Source: Camillea tinctor (taxonomy: Eukaryota; Ascomycota; Sordariomycetes; Xylariales; Xylariaceae). From it: 64,000 nt of DNA. A program made the translations under genes and the position numbers. Below are positions 11,140-22,210 of this stretch, piece after piece. The DNA is taken from NCBI GenBank assembly GCA_022578605.1, contig MU394116.1:62001-126000 (forward strand). The letters are read 5' to 3'. The notes beneath the pieces were generated by a model. That model did not search any database, was not told the DNA's origin, and worked only from the letters and a program-made list of their open reading frames with translations. The stretch's first letter is position 1, and each line of letters opens with the position of its first letter.

Positions 11140-13636
11140 TATATATCCACTTACTTACCTAGATTACTACCCACTCGATGAATTCACCCTATCATGATGA
11201 TCTGGCTGGCCAACAGCCAAGTCTCTGACACGTCCTCTCCAGACTAGACAGTCCGAGTCGGGCATCCACTTACTTCACCCTTTTCCCAATCTGGCAAGTT
11301 CGCAAGCACTCGAAGCTACCTAGCATGTAATGATCTAGGTTAAGCTTTCGGATGCTTCATTAGGAAGACGAGGAGCTCTGCGGCTCTGTGCTGGCAACAA
11401 CACCAGACTACCAGACACCAGCACCACGCGTAGGACCACGCGCGCCAAGTCTATCCCCACGTGTCGATCTTATTGAAAACTACTTACCTAAATCGGTATT
11501 TGAAGGTAAGGTGTTTCTATCGGGATCGGACCTACGCTAGAAAGCCCCTAGAAAATCCATCACGATATAAAAGTAAAGCAAAGCAAAATATACCGAGGTA
11601 GTTCACGAAGCAAGTGAGAGGTAATTGAGTTATCTATTTATAGAGTAAAACCACTGACTCTGCCACCTTCTCCAAAAAGAAAAAGAAAAGAAGGGGGGGA
11701 AAAATTGAAGATTGATTCGTGGAGAGAAAGCGACAACATTCGTGTATGGACGCGTAAGTGCACGTTTCACATCCCTTAGGTCTAGCGAGCCTCTACTACT
11801 GTTTCAGCACGAGCAGTTTTCACGACCACCTCAACAGCTGATTGCGGGAACCCGAAAATGGAGCCTTCAATCCTCCATGCGCACACTAGGTTAGGTACAT
11901 CCATACACTGCTACACCACTTTGCCTCTGACGTTCTGGTGTGGCATTCCCATCTTACTGTTGTATGCAGTCATTTACCTATTTTGATACCATTTTGCTGG
12001 CCGAGTGGACCAATCCCCCAGGTCAAAGCCGAATCTGGGAAACGAAAAGAACAAGAAAAAGAAAAAAAAGAAAGAGGGAAAAAAATGAATCCCTCTCTGT
12101 GCCCCTGCAAAGTTACCGTTATGCTTCTTTTCGTTTCCCCCTTTATTTCGTCTGAATTCATTCTACCTTAAATCCTGTTTAACGAACTACAGTCTTATGT
12201 AGCAATACATACATAGCAAGACCATACCATGTAGTACATCGATTATCTATCTATAAGCACGATATATTCCAACAAGCTTTTTCGACAAGATGACAAGCCT
12301 AGCTAAGGAAGCTTAGCCTTTGAGCCAAGGAACCAAGGAACGAGGTGAATGATCGCTAAGAGGATCAACGATGCTCTGTGCTGGATTACTATTGCTCTTG
12401 AAACGCCCACAAACGCACCCTGCGAGGAATGAGGAAGAGCAATCGGAAACCCCAGCCGAAGTCACGTTTTCTATATCGTCCACCTACCTATACTACACGA
12501 GGTAAACCGGATAGGACTCGAACATTACAATTCATCCTCTAGTTCAGGTGCTGGGCAGAAAGTTGCGCGCATGCGCTATGTATGCCTCCTGTCTTCGTGA
12601 TTTAAGGGGTCCCAGGGCCTTGAAATCACCCGAACTTTTTGCCTTCTCGATGGGGACTTTTACGCTGCTTCTCCATCAAGCTTTTCTCTAAAGTCCCTGG
12701 TCTAGCTTTAAACATAGTAAGTCGGCATTGACTCGTATTCCCCAGGTAGAAAGCCTTGTCTGGTGGACCTTAAACGACTCGGTTAAAAGCTAAGCATCGG
12801 CTTCCCGTCCCTACTTCTATGTATCCCTTTGCCTCTTTTAGTCATCAGGCCTCCAGTCTATCTCCGAAGGTCTAGGGAACTGAATCACCTTAAAATTGAG
12901 CATTTCGGTAAGTCCCCGAAGAGGCTGTATCGAAGCTCGAAACCCCCAGGCTGTTACAGACCCCTGCCGCAGGCCCTGGTCCTGTCTCTGGGAACACCAC
13001 CAGCTTAGGTTATGATTGCTTCCAACATCCTGTCTGGCGGCTCCCATGGCCCCACCCCCTGCGTCTCCTGCGGTTTCTAGTGTGTGGGTCGCCATAGCTC
13101 AGCTTCGGCCATGACGATGCTGCGGGCTTGTTGCGGGTATGAGGGCGCTGCCATTCAGCTATATTCGAGACAGGATTTGCAACACATCTTTGATCGACCT
13201 GCCCCGCCTTGGCTAGAGCTTGTTTCTAGATCTCCATGTGGATCAGTCTTGGTTCACAGGGGGGTACCCCGGTGAGCATCGAATGTTGCTTGTTGCTAGG
13301 CTTCCCATGAGTGAATCTTCAAGATTTATATCTTGGGATTTCCACCCGCCCAACTTTCTTGTAAAATATTTTTCTTGGCAAGCTTCTGTTTCTATACTGC
13401 TTGTGCTTCTGCTGGGCATTCTCTTCTGTTTCTTTTCTTCTTTTCCTTTCTCCGTTACCTTCTTCCTCACACGTTACTTTCTTTCTCTGTACATCCTTCG
13501 TTACCTCGGTAGGTGGTCGATCCACCCTAGGGGCAGAACATTTTACACTTTTTTTTCTTTTTTTCTAAGCCCATTCTTTTCCGCCACCTGGTGTGGTAGA
13601 TTTGTCATATCCAATATCCTTAGTGACGGCGGGAGA

Positions 13637-15057
13637 ATGCATTCCTTTACCAAGTTCCTCTTCCTCCTAGGCTTGCTAGCCCTGGTCTCTGCCTCTCCGG
13701 CACAGATCCAGAAACGGGGTGTCTACAAGGTTGAACGAGTCGCCAACCCGAACTATAATGGTCGAAATGGGCCTCGAGCACTGCTAAAGACACTTCGGAA
13801 ATACCGTATGCCTATTCCGGCGTCTCTCACAAACGTTGTTGCGGGCCAGAATGAGATGATTACGAAAAGGGATGAGCTAGATAAGAGAAGGAAGGGAAAG
13901 GGCCGGAAGGGAGGCAAGGGTGCCGCAGGTGCTGCTGCTGGCGCCGGTGCTGCTGCCGGTGCTGCTGCCGGTGCTGCTGCCGGCGCCGCTACTTCTGCCG
14001 CCGCCAACGGATCTTCTACAGGAACCGTTACTAATACCCCAGAAGCCAATGATGTCGAATATCTATCCCCTGTCAGCATCGGTGGCCAGACTTTGAACCT
14101 TGATTTCGATTCGGGCTCTTCTGATCTTTGGGTCTTCAACACACAGCTAAGTAATGCGGCAACGAATGGTCACACAGTTTATGACCCTACTGCGTCAAAG
14201 ACGTTCGCTCTTATGAAAGGCTCGTCATTTGAAATCTCGTATGGCGACGGATCTGGTGCGGCTGGTAACGTTGGCACTGATGTCGTTGATGTTGGCGGTG
14301 CTACCGTCACTGCCCAAGCTGTCGAGATGGCCACGGCCGTGTCCAAGTCGTTTGTCCAGGACACTGCTAACAACGGTTTACTCGGGCTCGCTTTCAGCAA
14401 GATCAATACCGTACAGCCCGCTCAACAAAAGACCTTCTTTGACAATGTCATGTCGTCTCTTGCCGAGCCTGTCTTTACTGCTGACCTGCGCGCACAAGCC
14501 AATGGCGCGTATGAATTCGGCAAGATCGATACCGCCAAGTTTACTGGCGCGATGACCTGGGTCCCGGTCAACACAACCCAGGGCTTCTGGCAATTCACCA
14601 GTGAGAGCTTCGCCGTCAATGGCGGTGCTGCACAGCAGAGTACTGCTGGTGCGCAGGCCATCGCCGACACTGGTACTACCCTGCTCTTGGCTGACCCCGC
14701 TGTCGTCCAAGGCTACTATTCCCAGGTGGAGGGTGCCGTTGATGATCCCAACAACGGAGGTATTACGTTCCCTTGCAACACGCAGATGCCCGATCTTCAA
14801 TTGGACGTTGGTGGTACAATGGCTACTATCAAGGGAGCTGATATCAACTTCACCGCCGTCGATGATCAGAGTAAGTTACCTTAACCCTATAAGTCATATA
14901 TATCTGTTCATATGCTAACATCTACAATTCAGACTGCTTTGGAGGTCTCCAGGCCACCACCGCTGGCCTGGGAGTTTATGGTGATATCTTCTTCAAGAGC
15001 AACTTCGTCGCATTTAATGGCGGCAACAACTCCATCGGTTTTGCGACGCACGCTTGA
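13637..15057 (+). CDS. Secreted pepsin-like aspartic protease (family A1)
   Basis: Two exons, 13637-14870 and 14933-15057, give 452 residues. The N-terminus is a signal peptide (FLFLLGLLALVSAS, cleavage near residues 20-21), followed by a propeptide (VYKVERV, then LLKTLRKYRMPIP). The catalytic aspartates are D158 in DFDSGSSDLWVF and D344 in IADTGTTLL. The flap has YGDGSG. Two cysteines (FPC and NCFGG, the latter formed by splicing) fit the single disulfide of endothiapepsin-type enzymes. Between propeptide and catalytic domain (about residues 80-130) is an unusual linker: KR dibasic sites, a Lys/Arg/Gly stretch, then a long Ala/Gly repeat. The intron (62 bp) has a GTAAGT donor and a TGCTAAC branch. 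The frame stays open upstream to 13220, but the signal peptide fixes the start at 13637. Expected role: extracellular protein digestion at acid pH. Confidence 0.93.
13916..14000 (+). repeat. Coding tandem repeat (Ala/Gly) in the protease linker
   Basis: A 12-base unit close to GGTGCTGCTGCC repeats about four times, with degenerate copies on each side. It encodes the GAAAGAAAG-type linker between propeptide and catalytic domain. In-frame length change is expected between strains. Confidence 0.8.
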
Positions 15058-18000
15058 ACTGATGGATGAAACATGAAGCCACTATTCGATTCAGTCAGAT
15101 GAGATGAGATGAGATAAATAAGCTATTAAGAATCGAGCATAGATAGACGATATTGGAGGCTTGTACATATACATATGACACATCATTTTTTTTCTTTTTT
15201 ATTATATTCGGAGCGTATATACACCTGCACCGGCATCAGCATCAGCATTGCTGAATTTGTATAAAACAACTATTTTTGTTCTTTGTTTTTGTATATTTTC
15301 CCGTCTTTTAATTATGGTCCCCGTGAATTAAACCTATGTGTGACACTACAGCAAATCAAATTCCGGTCTCGAGACTAGAAAAAACCAAGATATTGGGCTC
15401 TCTCGTAGATAGCTACCTAGGCTGCTAGCCAGACCTTAGGTACGTAAGCAGAAATCGAAACACATCCAACACAACATAGTGTCCATCAAGACCAATCCGA
15501 AGCGCATCTTTGAAATACGTAAGGGCAAGCTTGAAACATGAGTGTCTCGACTCGTCTTCTTTTTACCTAGCCTCACCCAACCTAATCTGGCGTGTTCAGA
15601 ATAGTCGACACCTGGGCCGCGCGTTCTTTGATATGGTTAGATACTATAGTGACTGGATACTGGTAAGGTACAAGCTAGTTGATATTTTGAGTAGTTGTGT
15701 AGCGCAACTGGGAACTAGATGTGTGATTTGGATAGGTATGGTGGCTTAGGAATTGGTCCTTGAATATGTGTGCATGTTGATAGAGAAAAAGGGGGCTTCT
15801 GTGCGGAAGTACGTACTTGGCTCTATCTGTCTTTTTCACCTCCTCCTCGTCGTCTTCCTCTATCTCTATTTATTTATATGCCGGTGCAACAAAATAACGA
15901 TACCCGGATTTTCTTGAAATGAGACGAGGAGAGGCATGTCTTATGACGAAGTTATGATTGATTCGTAGTTAGCTTTGGATTTCTGTAGATTGTGGTGAAA
16001 TATACGTTTTGTCAATCGAGCGATGGAGAGAAGATTAAGGGGGCACCTCCACGATGAACTGAGAAAGATGAATCTAAACGGTTACTGTTAGGATTACAAC
16101 GATCATGGAAGAGTTACTCTTTGAAGCTGAGGGATTTTATGGTTCTTTCATCTCTGTTTTCATCTCTTTTTTTCTTTTATTTTCTTTAAATTCTTCGTTC
16201 TCATTAGGCCTCCGCCAGGCAATGCTATTACCCCTGAGCTGACCCTTTATTTGGGCTGGTGACATTCTAGAACCGTGAGACGAAGGTTTGAGAAGTATAG
16301 TGTCTGGTTTCTGATTTGACGCTGGTGTGAACTTATTCTAGCGAGCTACTTATAATACGATAACGACACATAGGTTTTAAGTCCCTCCCATCTCCTTTGT
16401 ACACATTCCACTGGATAGAGATGCTGGGATTTCTAACTATGTTTTTAGTCCTAATCATAATCCTTTTTTATTTTGGTTGACGAACCGTATTTACTAATAG
16501 GGTGTGTAGGCTGATGAACGGCAAGTATACAATGAACGAAAGTATTGTCGATAATTTCAATTAGCAACCAGAAACTTTTGCAGATGAGGGTACACTGACC
16601 TCGGGCCCCGTGCATGTACTTTATCTATCATCCCTCCGAAGATAGCTGGGCAGTTTTATAGTAGAATGTAAAGGAACTAGGAGAATATTTTATCTAAATT
16701 ATTGATTATCCTTCTCGAAACTAAGAATTATCAGATCTGACATAAGAAACCATGAAGCTCCTTTCGTCCATCCATACCATTAATACGTAACCGTCTTGTC
16801 TCGTCTCAAGAGAAAGAGTAATGGCCTTTACACCCTGGTGCCCTTCCTTTCCCTCTTGTCTAATGATGGTAGTGGTTTACCAGCAACAGTAAGTAGAGTA
16901 GTATCCCAGTTTACAGTTTTCTATCTGTAAGTAGACAGATAACATAGAAAAAGCTAGGTATAACACCGATGACCCTAAACCTCTTTTAGACCTGAGTTTT
17001 TTCTTCTCCTCTTTCTGTAAACATTGATTTGAAAAAAATACAGAAATCAAGACAAATTTGTAGAGATAAAAACTAATAAGAGTGGGAAGACGGGTGTGTG
17101 CGTGTGAGAGTGACTAGGTAGATGTAAAAGAAGATAAGGGTATAATGCTATGCTAAATTCCCGAACCCCCTGACCAAGTTTCAACCCAATAAATCATCCT
17201 AAACCTAGATAGATCGCGATCCCATCCTATCCCATCCTGTCGCCTTACCAAAAACGGGTACATGTATGTGGGTCCATGCCATTTATTGTCTTTCGAGACC
17301 GTTGTATTGCTAAACAAAAATAAATCCAGAAAGAGAAAAAAAAACTTCCAAGCCAGTTACCGATCTTCCTTGCCTATCTAGAACCGTTGCGTTCGCCCAC
17401 CTATTCGAAACTCCCAGGTCAATGTTGAAAAAAAAAAGGAAAAGAAAAAAAGGAAAGAAAAAGGAGAAAAAAGGGAAGGAAACAGAAGGAGGTTACGAAA
17501 AACATCCTCCCAAGAAACTCATTCAAAAATTGTCCCAAGTCTAAGAGAAAAAGAGAAGGTAAAAAAAGAGAGAGAAGGAAACGAAAACCAAGTTTATGTA
17601 ATACATAGATGTTAGGTGGAAATGTAGTGTAAATGGGTAAATCTATCTCATGCCACTAGCATGTAGCTGGGGAAGGGTAAAATTAAGCAAAGGGAAAGGG
17701 AAAGGAATCATGTAGAGTACCCGCAAACTGGTCCTGTTTCCCGTGAGACTCATCTCATCTCTTCCGCTCATTCATGTTGGCTATTCTCGGTGAAGCCTGG
17801 GGTCATGAATAGTCGATGGGTAGCGGGTGATGGTCCTATAGAGATGAGATCCACTGTTTTTTCTCTCTTCCCTGTTCTCGCTCTACCTATCTCTTGAATG
17901 TTTGCCTAGAGAGGGTGGAGGAGACCCAACCCAACCTTTGCATGTAGATAGTTTCATGACTGCTGATGGTCTGCTGACACGCGGTGTGTGTGCGCGCAGG

Positions 18001-19652
18001 TGCTCGCGTGTATGGCCGTGAATCATTCCGTCCACTAGGGAGATTGTCAATGGATCTATGAGCAGGATGGAAGTGTGCGAGGTGAGCTTGGCCGCTGGTG
18101 GGTTGAGGTAGTACGGTCCCCCAAGTTCAGCAGTCCCACTCCTCCCCTGGCCCTCTCTGCATCCTAACGAGGACGCGATGACCCGGCGGAAAGAATGGGT
18201 GAGCGTATATGTGTGTGTGTGTGTGTGTGCCTGAACGTCGAAACATGTCCGTCGATGACTAACTTGTGCCCGGGAACTAGAAACCCTCGGAGGGAAGGCC
18301 AGATGCGTGGAGATGTGTGGACAAGGAGGGAGGGACCAAACAGAAAGAGAGAGAGGATATATTGTGAAGTGGTGTAGAGGAGTGTAGGGTAGGGTGACGC
18401 AGATCATCTGCATCATGCAAGCGGCTGCGGCACGCACCCGGCAGACTAGATTAGACCAGACATGCATTACATGTGAAGTCTTTTGTTGGGTTTCTTTTTG
18501 CACATGTAATGTAGGGATAGATTGGTCGACCGGTCTATTAACATGGATGCAAGAGGAGATGTGCCTGTGACCAATTCTAGGCCTACCGAAGTTCCACACA
18601 CGAGACCCTTCTCGATGTTATGGAGAAGAAGTGCAGGGGATAGAGGGTAAGGGAAGGGAAGGGAGGGAGAAAAGAAACAAAGATGATTTAAGGGAATAAT
18701 GATTGAAAAAACAAAGATAAAACAAAGCAAGAAAAGAAGAAGAAAAATCCCCGATACGAAGCAGTTGGCGCGTGGTTACTGGGAAGGGAGGTTGTCGTAT
18801 TGCAGCGCGCTTGATAGTCGAATAGGTCTGATGGTCCCGGGTAAGGTGATGCGATGAGAGATGAACCAATCCAGGGGGGGTTAAAAAGGGAAGCTATTAA
18901 GGAAAGAAGATGGAGTCGTGGGAATAGTCCTGATTGGCTGGAAGGGGAGGAACACGCAGCTGACCTTTAGGTTTCCTTGAAGTCCAAGTTCAACCCGTGG
19001 CCCACACGCACGCACCCCCTTTCTCTTCTGTCGCTATACTTTGACGATGACTGTATCCCCCACACCCCCTTTTATAACCCCTCCAACCAAGACTATAATC
19101 GCAGCATCGTCAACCAACCAACCAATCAGCCAGCTCCCCACAACCACCTAATTTAGGTACTCTTTGACATGACATCCTAGCGCAGATCCGCGCCGCCTCC
19201 TGTGACTTGTATACATAATTGCCGTGCCGTGCCGTGACCCCCATCATCATGAACCGCACGAGCAGCTCATAAAAGATAGAAGAAAAGAGGAAGTTCCCCG
19301 GATTGGCAGGGCCACCACCATCATGCATGCGTGTGTTTGCGCCTCGATCGCCTGTTTCGTTTCAAGGATGCAAGAAAAGCAAACAAAACGGTTGAAACGA
19401 GCGAAGCGGGTGATGGTGGCGGTGGTCGCAGGAGAAGATCAAGGTATAAATTTCTCATTCTATTGGTCGACGTAGGTTTTGGGGGCGTGAAATCTCCCAA
19501 GTCCTCGCGTTTTTATTGTTGTATAATTTCATCATCATCGTGCGCAAGGGGCCGAAGAAATGACCGTGTTGCAGAGGGCAAAAGGGGAAAGAGGGGGGTT
19601 CAAGAGATCTGTGTGCTTCATCACAACAACAGGACCAGGGCTATCGCCCGGC
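15058..19652. other. Intergenic region of 4.6 kb, convergent genes on both sides
   Basis: Lies between the 3' ends of the protease and medA. Notable content: A-rich polypurine tracts (17425-17500 and 17540-17590), a (TG)n run (18209-18228) and CT-rich stretches. The longest frame, 238 codons on the minus strand at 17883-18599, has the composition of translated noise (His/Thr runs from the TG repeat) and matches no family. No tRNA fold was convincing. Confidence 0.5.
18209..18228. repeat. (TG)n microsatellite
   Basis: Ten TG dinucleotides in intergenic DNA downstream of medA. Confidence 0.9.
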
Positions 19653-22210
19653 TTACTCCCGGTGACTACCATTACCATATGCACTCGTTCCGTACACATG
19701 ACTCTGGTGCTGATGGCTTGTGTAGGCAGGCGCTGCAGATGCATCGCTATAGCCATTAGTCACTGTTGTGTCCCAGCGCTGCCCGTGTGGCGCGAGGTCG
19801 TAGCTGTGCCCCGAGTGTTGTCTCGTGTCGGCCTGAGTCCCGTAGGATGGGATGCTGGGGATCCTGATTCCTGTGCCTGCCTGAGGGGAGTGTGATTTGA
19901 GTCCTGGCGAGAGTGTCCGGCCAGAGTATGTTGGCCAGGCAGATGGTACGCCTGATAGTGAGCGTGGTGAAGCCATCGTATGCGAGTCATGATGGGGGTA
20001 GGCGCCGTCAGATACCGTTGGTGTATGCGGCGGGCCGTACATTGCTGGGCTCGTACTGCTGACGGGTGTGAGAAGTGCTGAGCCCGGTCCCGGTGGAAGT
20101 GTGGATGAGGGAGAAGCAGACTAAAATAGGTATTAGTACTCTGTATCGTAAATCAAATATTATTGGCAGATTTAGGTGTAGTTGGGGAAAGTAAAAGTCC
20201 TCTAGATAGTAGACATGGTCTAGAAAGAGGGAGCTAATGAGAGCATGAAATATCTGAAATCAAAAGAGAAAAGAAAAAGAAAGAAAAAAGGGAAAAGAAA
20301 AAGTGTTTGAAAAACAAGGAAACGGAAAAGCTCAGAAAGTTGGACTCACGTATTTAGAAATGATCTTCTTGAGTGCAGGGGCTAATATCTTCCAGGGAAA
20401 CACCTTGACGTCTTTCTCGATGTTCCGTGGCTTCGGGTTCGGGAACGCCATGATGACCTTGAAGAAATCCTCGCTGTCTATCTTGGCCTTGCTCACCGTC
20501 AGAGGTCGGAACCCTTCGAGATTGCGCCGGATACGGTTCTTTTCCTCCACCGTGAATCTCGCAGGGGCTGCAACGAGCTGCTCTAACAGCGAGATGGTAT
20601 CTACACTGGTCACATAGCACTCGCCCTTCTCTCTCCAATATATGCAACTGATACATATACTGTTGGGTGGCCGCTCGTTGACCGACACGGGCTTGAAAGT
20701 TGTCGAGAGGGTCGATCCCTGTTGTTTCTTATTAAACATGACTATCCGTCTGCGGTTGTCCCACTCTTCCTGAGTCCAGTTGCTCGCCATCGACTCCAGA
20801 TCGCCATTTATCTTCAGGGTTGCCTTCGTAGAGTGAAATGCATAAGGGTTGAGCTGCCCGCCGTTGGAAGACCCCGAAGTCTGCAGCGTACTAGTTCGGA
20901 TTAGCTGTGGTGCGCTCGATGCTGGCATCGGTAGAGTTGTGATGCTGGGTCGGGTTATTGTCGTATGGTTAATGGTACTGGGACTACGTGAGCTTCCTAT
21001 GGATGATCCGTAGGGACTCCATGAAGGCGCTTTCAATAAGGGCGGCGGCCGAGGGTAACTGGCCGCGTAAGAGGAGCGGTGATATGGTTCGATCATGCTG
21101 TTAGTATTCGTATAGTTTGTGTCATAGCTTGAAGCAACGGCTTGGTGTGCGGTCGGAGCATAACCATAAGTATTTGTAGGTGTATCATCAAGTTGGACGG
21201 GATCTTGCTTAAGAGGGCTTTGAGTCTGTTGTTCAGGTGACTTGGACTCTCCCCTCCGCGTGATGCTCTCATGTGGGCCCTCAGCCGCCCCGACCTGAGT
21301 GTTATGATAAGTGAACGTGCCAACATTAATACTGGCCAGGGATTGTCCGTCTGGACTTTCGATCAGGAGTGATAAAGGCACGTTGCTCCCATCGCTCCTC
21401 GTGTCTTCGAGCTGTGGTGCTTCTCCGCTGACAGCGTACCCAAGTCCACTGGTATCATTTGCATCGCGAACAGCGTGTGCAGGGATTTTTTGGGATCCAA
21501 AAGCCAGGTAGAAATGGCTCGTGACCGCTATGAGGTCGTACGGCGCCGATATTCTGATCCCAACCTTTGTTCCTAACCCACCGCTCGTCGGCTGGCACGA
21601 TAGTACTGTTGGCACCATATATGGATCTGCCGTAGTGTTGGCCGCGAAGGCCATCTGGTTAAGTTGCGCATTCTCAGTCTGCTGGGCCGCCGCAAATTGT
21701 TGTGCCGAATACTGATGATACTGAGCATCTTGGTACGGCCTCGACGAGTCAAACGCTAGATATGACCGGAGCGTTAGCTATCACCCAGTACACTGACAGC
21801 ATCGAATATCATCGATAACACCGGGCTCAAGAAATGCTGCCACTTCTTCGTACATCACCGGATTCGAAGTAGGGGAGAGATGGAATAACTGCTTACCGTG
21901 CATCTGGGGCGGTTGCGCTTTTGGGTACGCAGACATAGACAGGAGACCAGGCGGGGAGTCCCCACGAAGGTCTCCGCCGTTCGCTCTTGCGGCAGCCTCT
22001 TCCTCGTATTTGAGCGTCACCGTCTCAGGGGACTCGAGCGCGTCCGCGTCGACAATTATCGGTCTCTGCGGATAGTAATGAGGCTTCAATATCCATCAGC
22101 GTTCTTCGCGACACACCAGCGCAGAAGGATTGCGTTGCAAAGCTTCCAAGTTGTTGACTCACCTCGAATAGTTTGTAAGTTGGGTATTCAAATTTGACAG
22201 AGGTAGACAT
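19653..22210 (-). CDS. medA: MedA (Medusa) family developmental transcription regulator
   Basis: Orthologue type: Aspergillus medA, Magnaporthe ACR1, Fusarium REN1, regulators of conidiophore development and conidiation. Four exons on the minus strand, 22210-22163, 22065-21897, 21755-20350 and 20120-19653, give 696 residues. Exon joins yield the N-terminus MSTSVKFEYPTYKLFE-RPIIVDADALE and QPPQMH-AFDSSRPYQ. The conserved core (about residues 378-541) is diagnostic: NWTQEEWDNRRRIVMFNKKQ, then STTFKPVSVNERPPNSICIS, LLEQLVAAPARFTVEEKNRI, RNLEGFRPLTVSKAK, NPKPRNIEKDVKVFPWKIL and KKIISKY. Upstream, residues about 105-200 resemble an IPT/TIG-like beta fold (weak). The C-terminus is Ser/Pro/Tyr/His-rich. 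Introns are 97, 141 and 229 bp; intron 2 has GCTAAC and intron 3 TACTAAT branch motifs. The stop is preceded by a GTAAGC-like sequence, so an extra 3' intron cannot be excluded. A gene desert lies upstream. Confidence 0.93.

Larger units (their letters stand above)
9824..13636. other. Divergent intergenic region of 3.8 kb
   Basis: Lies between the divergent Myb/SANT and aspartic protease genes. The first 600 bases (9880-10440) are simple-sequence DNA that leaves a Thr/Asn-rich 187-codon frame open on the minus strand; I take this as 5' leader or promoter. Microsatellites: TTTGG-type (10016-10050), (TA)n (10631-10650) and (CAC)n (11105-11139). From about 12,580 to 13,300 base composition rises toward coding level, but no frame matches a family. 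The last 250 bases before the protease start are CT-rich, like a fungal leader. Confidence 0.55.

Noticed and set aside
12500..12800. Possible tRNA or structured RNA
   Set aside because: Short T-loop-like and stem-like words, but no acceptor stem or full cloverleaf could be built.
13220..13636. N-terminal extension of the protease in the same frame
   Set aside because: No ATG at its beginning, T/F-rich leader composition, and a classic signal peptide begins at 13637.
17883..18599. 238-codon minus-strand frame
   Set aside because: Composition is noise with His-Thr runs from a TG repeat; no family, no intron logic.
19653..21400. Several frames antisense to medA
   Set aside because: Shadow frames of a strongly conserved coding region on the other strand.
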